Source: Chloromonas sp. AAM2 (taxonomy: Eukaryota > Chlorophyta > Chlorophyceae > Chlamydomonadales > Chlamydomonadaceae). Taken from it: a DNA stretch of 64,000 nt. The position numbers and the translations under genes were made by a program. The stretch spans positions 1 to 64,000 of the forward strand of contig QAXH01003654.1 of assembly GCA_004335635.1 (NCBI GenBank), given 5' to 3'. Under the pieces are notes generated by a model. The model did no database searches. It had not been told where the DNA came from and saw only the letters and a program-made list of their open reading frames with translations. Shown here one piece after another: positions 63,398 through 64,000 of this stretch (position 1 is the first letter of the stretch; every line of letters begins with the position of its first letter).

Positions 63398-64000
63398 CCT
63401 GGCCAGTCTCCCCTGGATGACACGCAACGCTCCTCCAACTCGCGATGTAGGCACAACTGTAGGCTGCCTCTCTTACCAAGGACAGTGGGGAATACGGTAG
63501 TTACATGGTCAACCTTTTAAAAACCCCGGAGACGCTTTTCTGTCTGAGAATTGGTTGGAATTGACTGATGCAGTAGCGAAGTTCTGACAACATACAAGCA
63601 TCAGTGTGCCAAAACGCTTCACATCATTCCAGATGTGGGATGTCCGGACCTTCCATTGTCACATCTGACCCTTGAAGATCCGGACATCCACAGCTGGAAT
63701 TTTGATATGTTGCACTGTAGCCCCTACCTTACAAACAAATCTCACTGTTGTCATGCCGTGATATTGATGGCTGTGAACGTCGATCAGCAAGAGATACATG
63801 CAGTGGGCTGTTGCTAACAGTGCTACTGTTCCTGCCATTTGTTGATTTGTCGCTGCAGGTGGGGCAAGTCCACTTTACAGGATCAGTGGGCGCCGCGTGT
63901 TCGTGCCTGCTTGGTGCACTGGTATGGAACACTGGACATAGGGCCATAGAGACTCCATGGGGACCTTGGACATGGTGAAGCGGTTCGGGTAGCAAGTGTC
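63398..64000. other. Upstream region of ARGLU1-like gene and window edge
   Basis: Must contain the ARGLU1-like promoter. It includes an imperfect palindrome (63638-63689). A plus-strand exon-like stretch after CTGCAG at about 63860 codes for WGKSTLQDQWAPRVRACLVH but cannot be confirmed at the window edge. Confidence 0.4.
63638..63689. repeat. 16-bp imperfect inverted repeat
   Basis: Arms GGATGTCCGGACCTTC (63638-63653) and GAAGATCCGGACATCC (63674-63689) pair with one mismatch around a 20-nt loop. Each arm carries TCCGGA. Confidence 0.7.

Overview
The window is intron-dense nuclear DNA from a photosynthetic eukaryote of the green lineage. Every gene I could resolve is split by GT-AG introns and a few GC-AG introns. 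Three genes carry plastid features: a lumen-targeted PsbP-domain protein, a plastid SecY with a transit-like leader, and a cyanobacterial-type DprA-like recombination mediator. A nuclear SecY gene points to green algae or plants, because red algae and glaucophytes keep secY in the plastid. A complete HMG-CoA synthase (cytosolic mevalonate pathway) argues against core chlorophytes, which are generally reported to lack that pathway. An early-diverging streptophyte alga fits best; this is inference from gene content only.

Layout. 7-1979 (-) PsbP-domain protein; 2263-9310 (+) HMG-CoA synthase; 11202-about 16374 (+) LPG_synthase_C/DUF2156 acyltransferase-like protein with a long low-complexity insertion and a 344-bp N gap in one intron; 19898-21193 (-) unrecognised disordered protein; 24466-27566 (-) TMEM53/DUF829 hydrolase-like protein; 27725-30619 (+) TSSC4-like U5 snRNP factor; 32432-34068 (-) DprA-like protein; 34469-36694 (+) two-RRM RNA-binding protein; 38099-45471 (-) AP-1 gamma adaptin; 45824-47777 (+) MTHFR-like protein; 48333-50905 (+) plastid SecY; 51580-55478 (+) tropinone-reductase-like SDR; 56431-58788 (+) unrecognised helical protein with NPF motifs; 60577-63397 (-) ARGLU1-like RS/coiled-coil protein. 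Exon coordinates were rebuilt by hand from splice signals, reading-phase continuity and conserved family motifs. Most predicted coding sequences close perfectly in frame.

Four neighbouring pairs lie head to head with 158-400 bp between start codons, which suggests shared promoters. The genes do not form one pathway. They are plastid biogenesis and photosynthesis (PsbP-like, SecY, DprA-like), isoprenoid and folate metabolism (HMGS, MTHFR-like), vesicle traffic (AP-1 gamma, perhaps the NPF protein) and RNA processing (TSSC4, RRM, ARGLU1).

The gene-poor stretches and introns hold several dispersed repeat families. One is a MITE-like family with terminal inverted repeats. One is a PIF/Harbinger-like element with a TAA target duplication inside an SDR intron. 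A conserved unit of about 60 bp occurs three times, and a unit of about 40 bp occurs four times. No rRNA, tRNA or CRISPR array was recognised. I did not find a clear undescribed multi-gene system. The observations most worth a second look are the eukaryotic LPG_synthase_C gene, the high share of GC-AG introns, and the element families.
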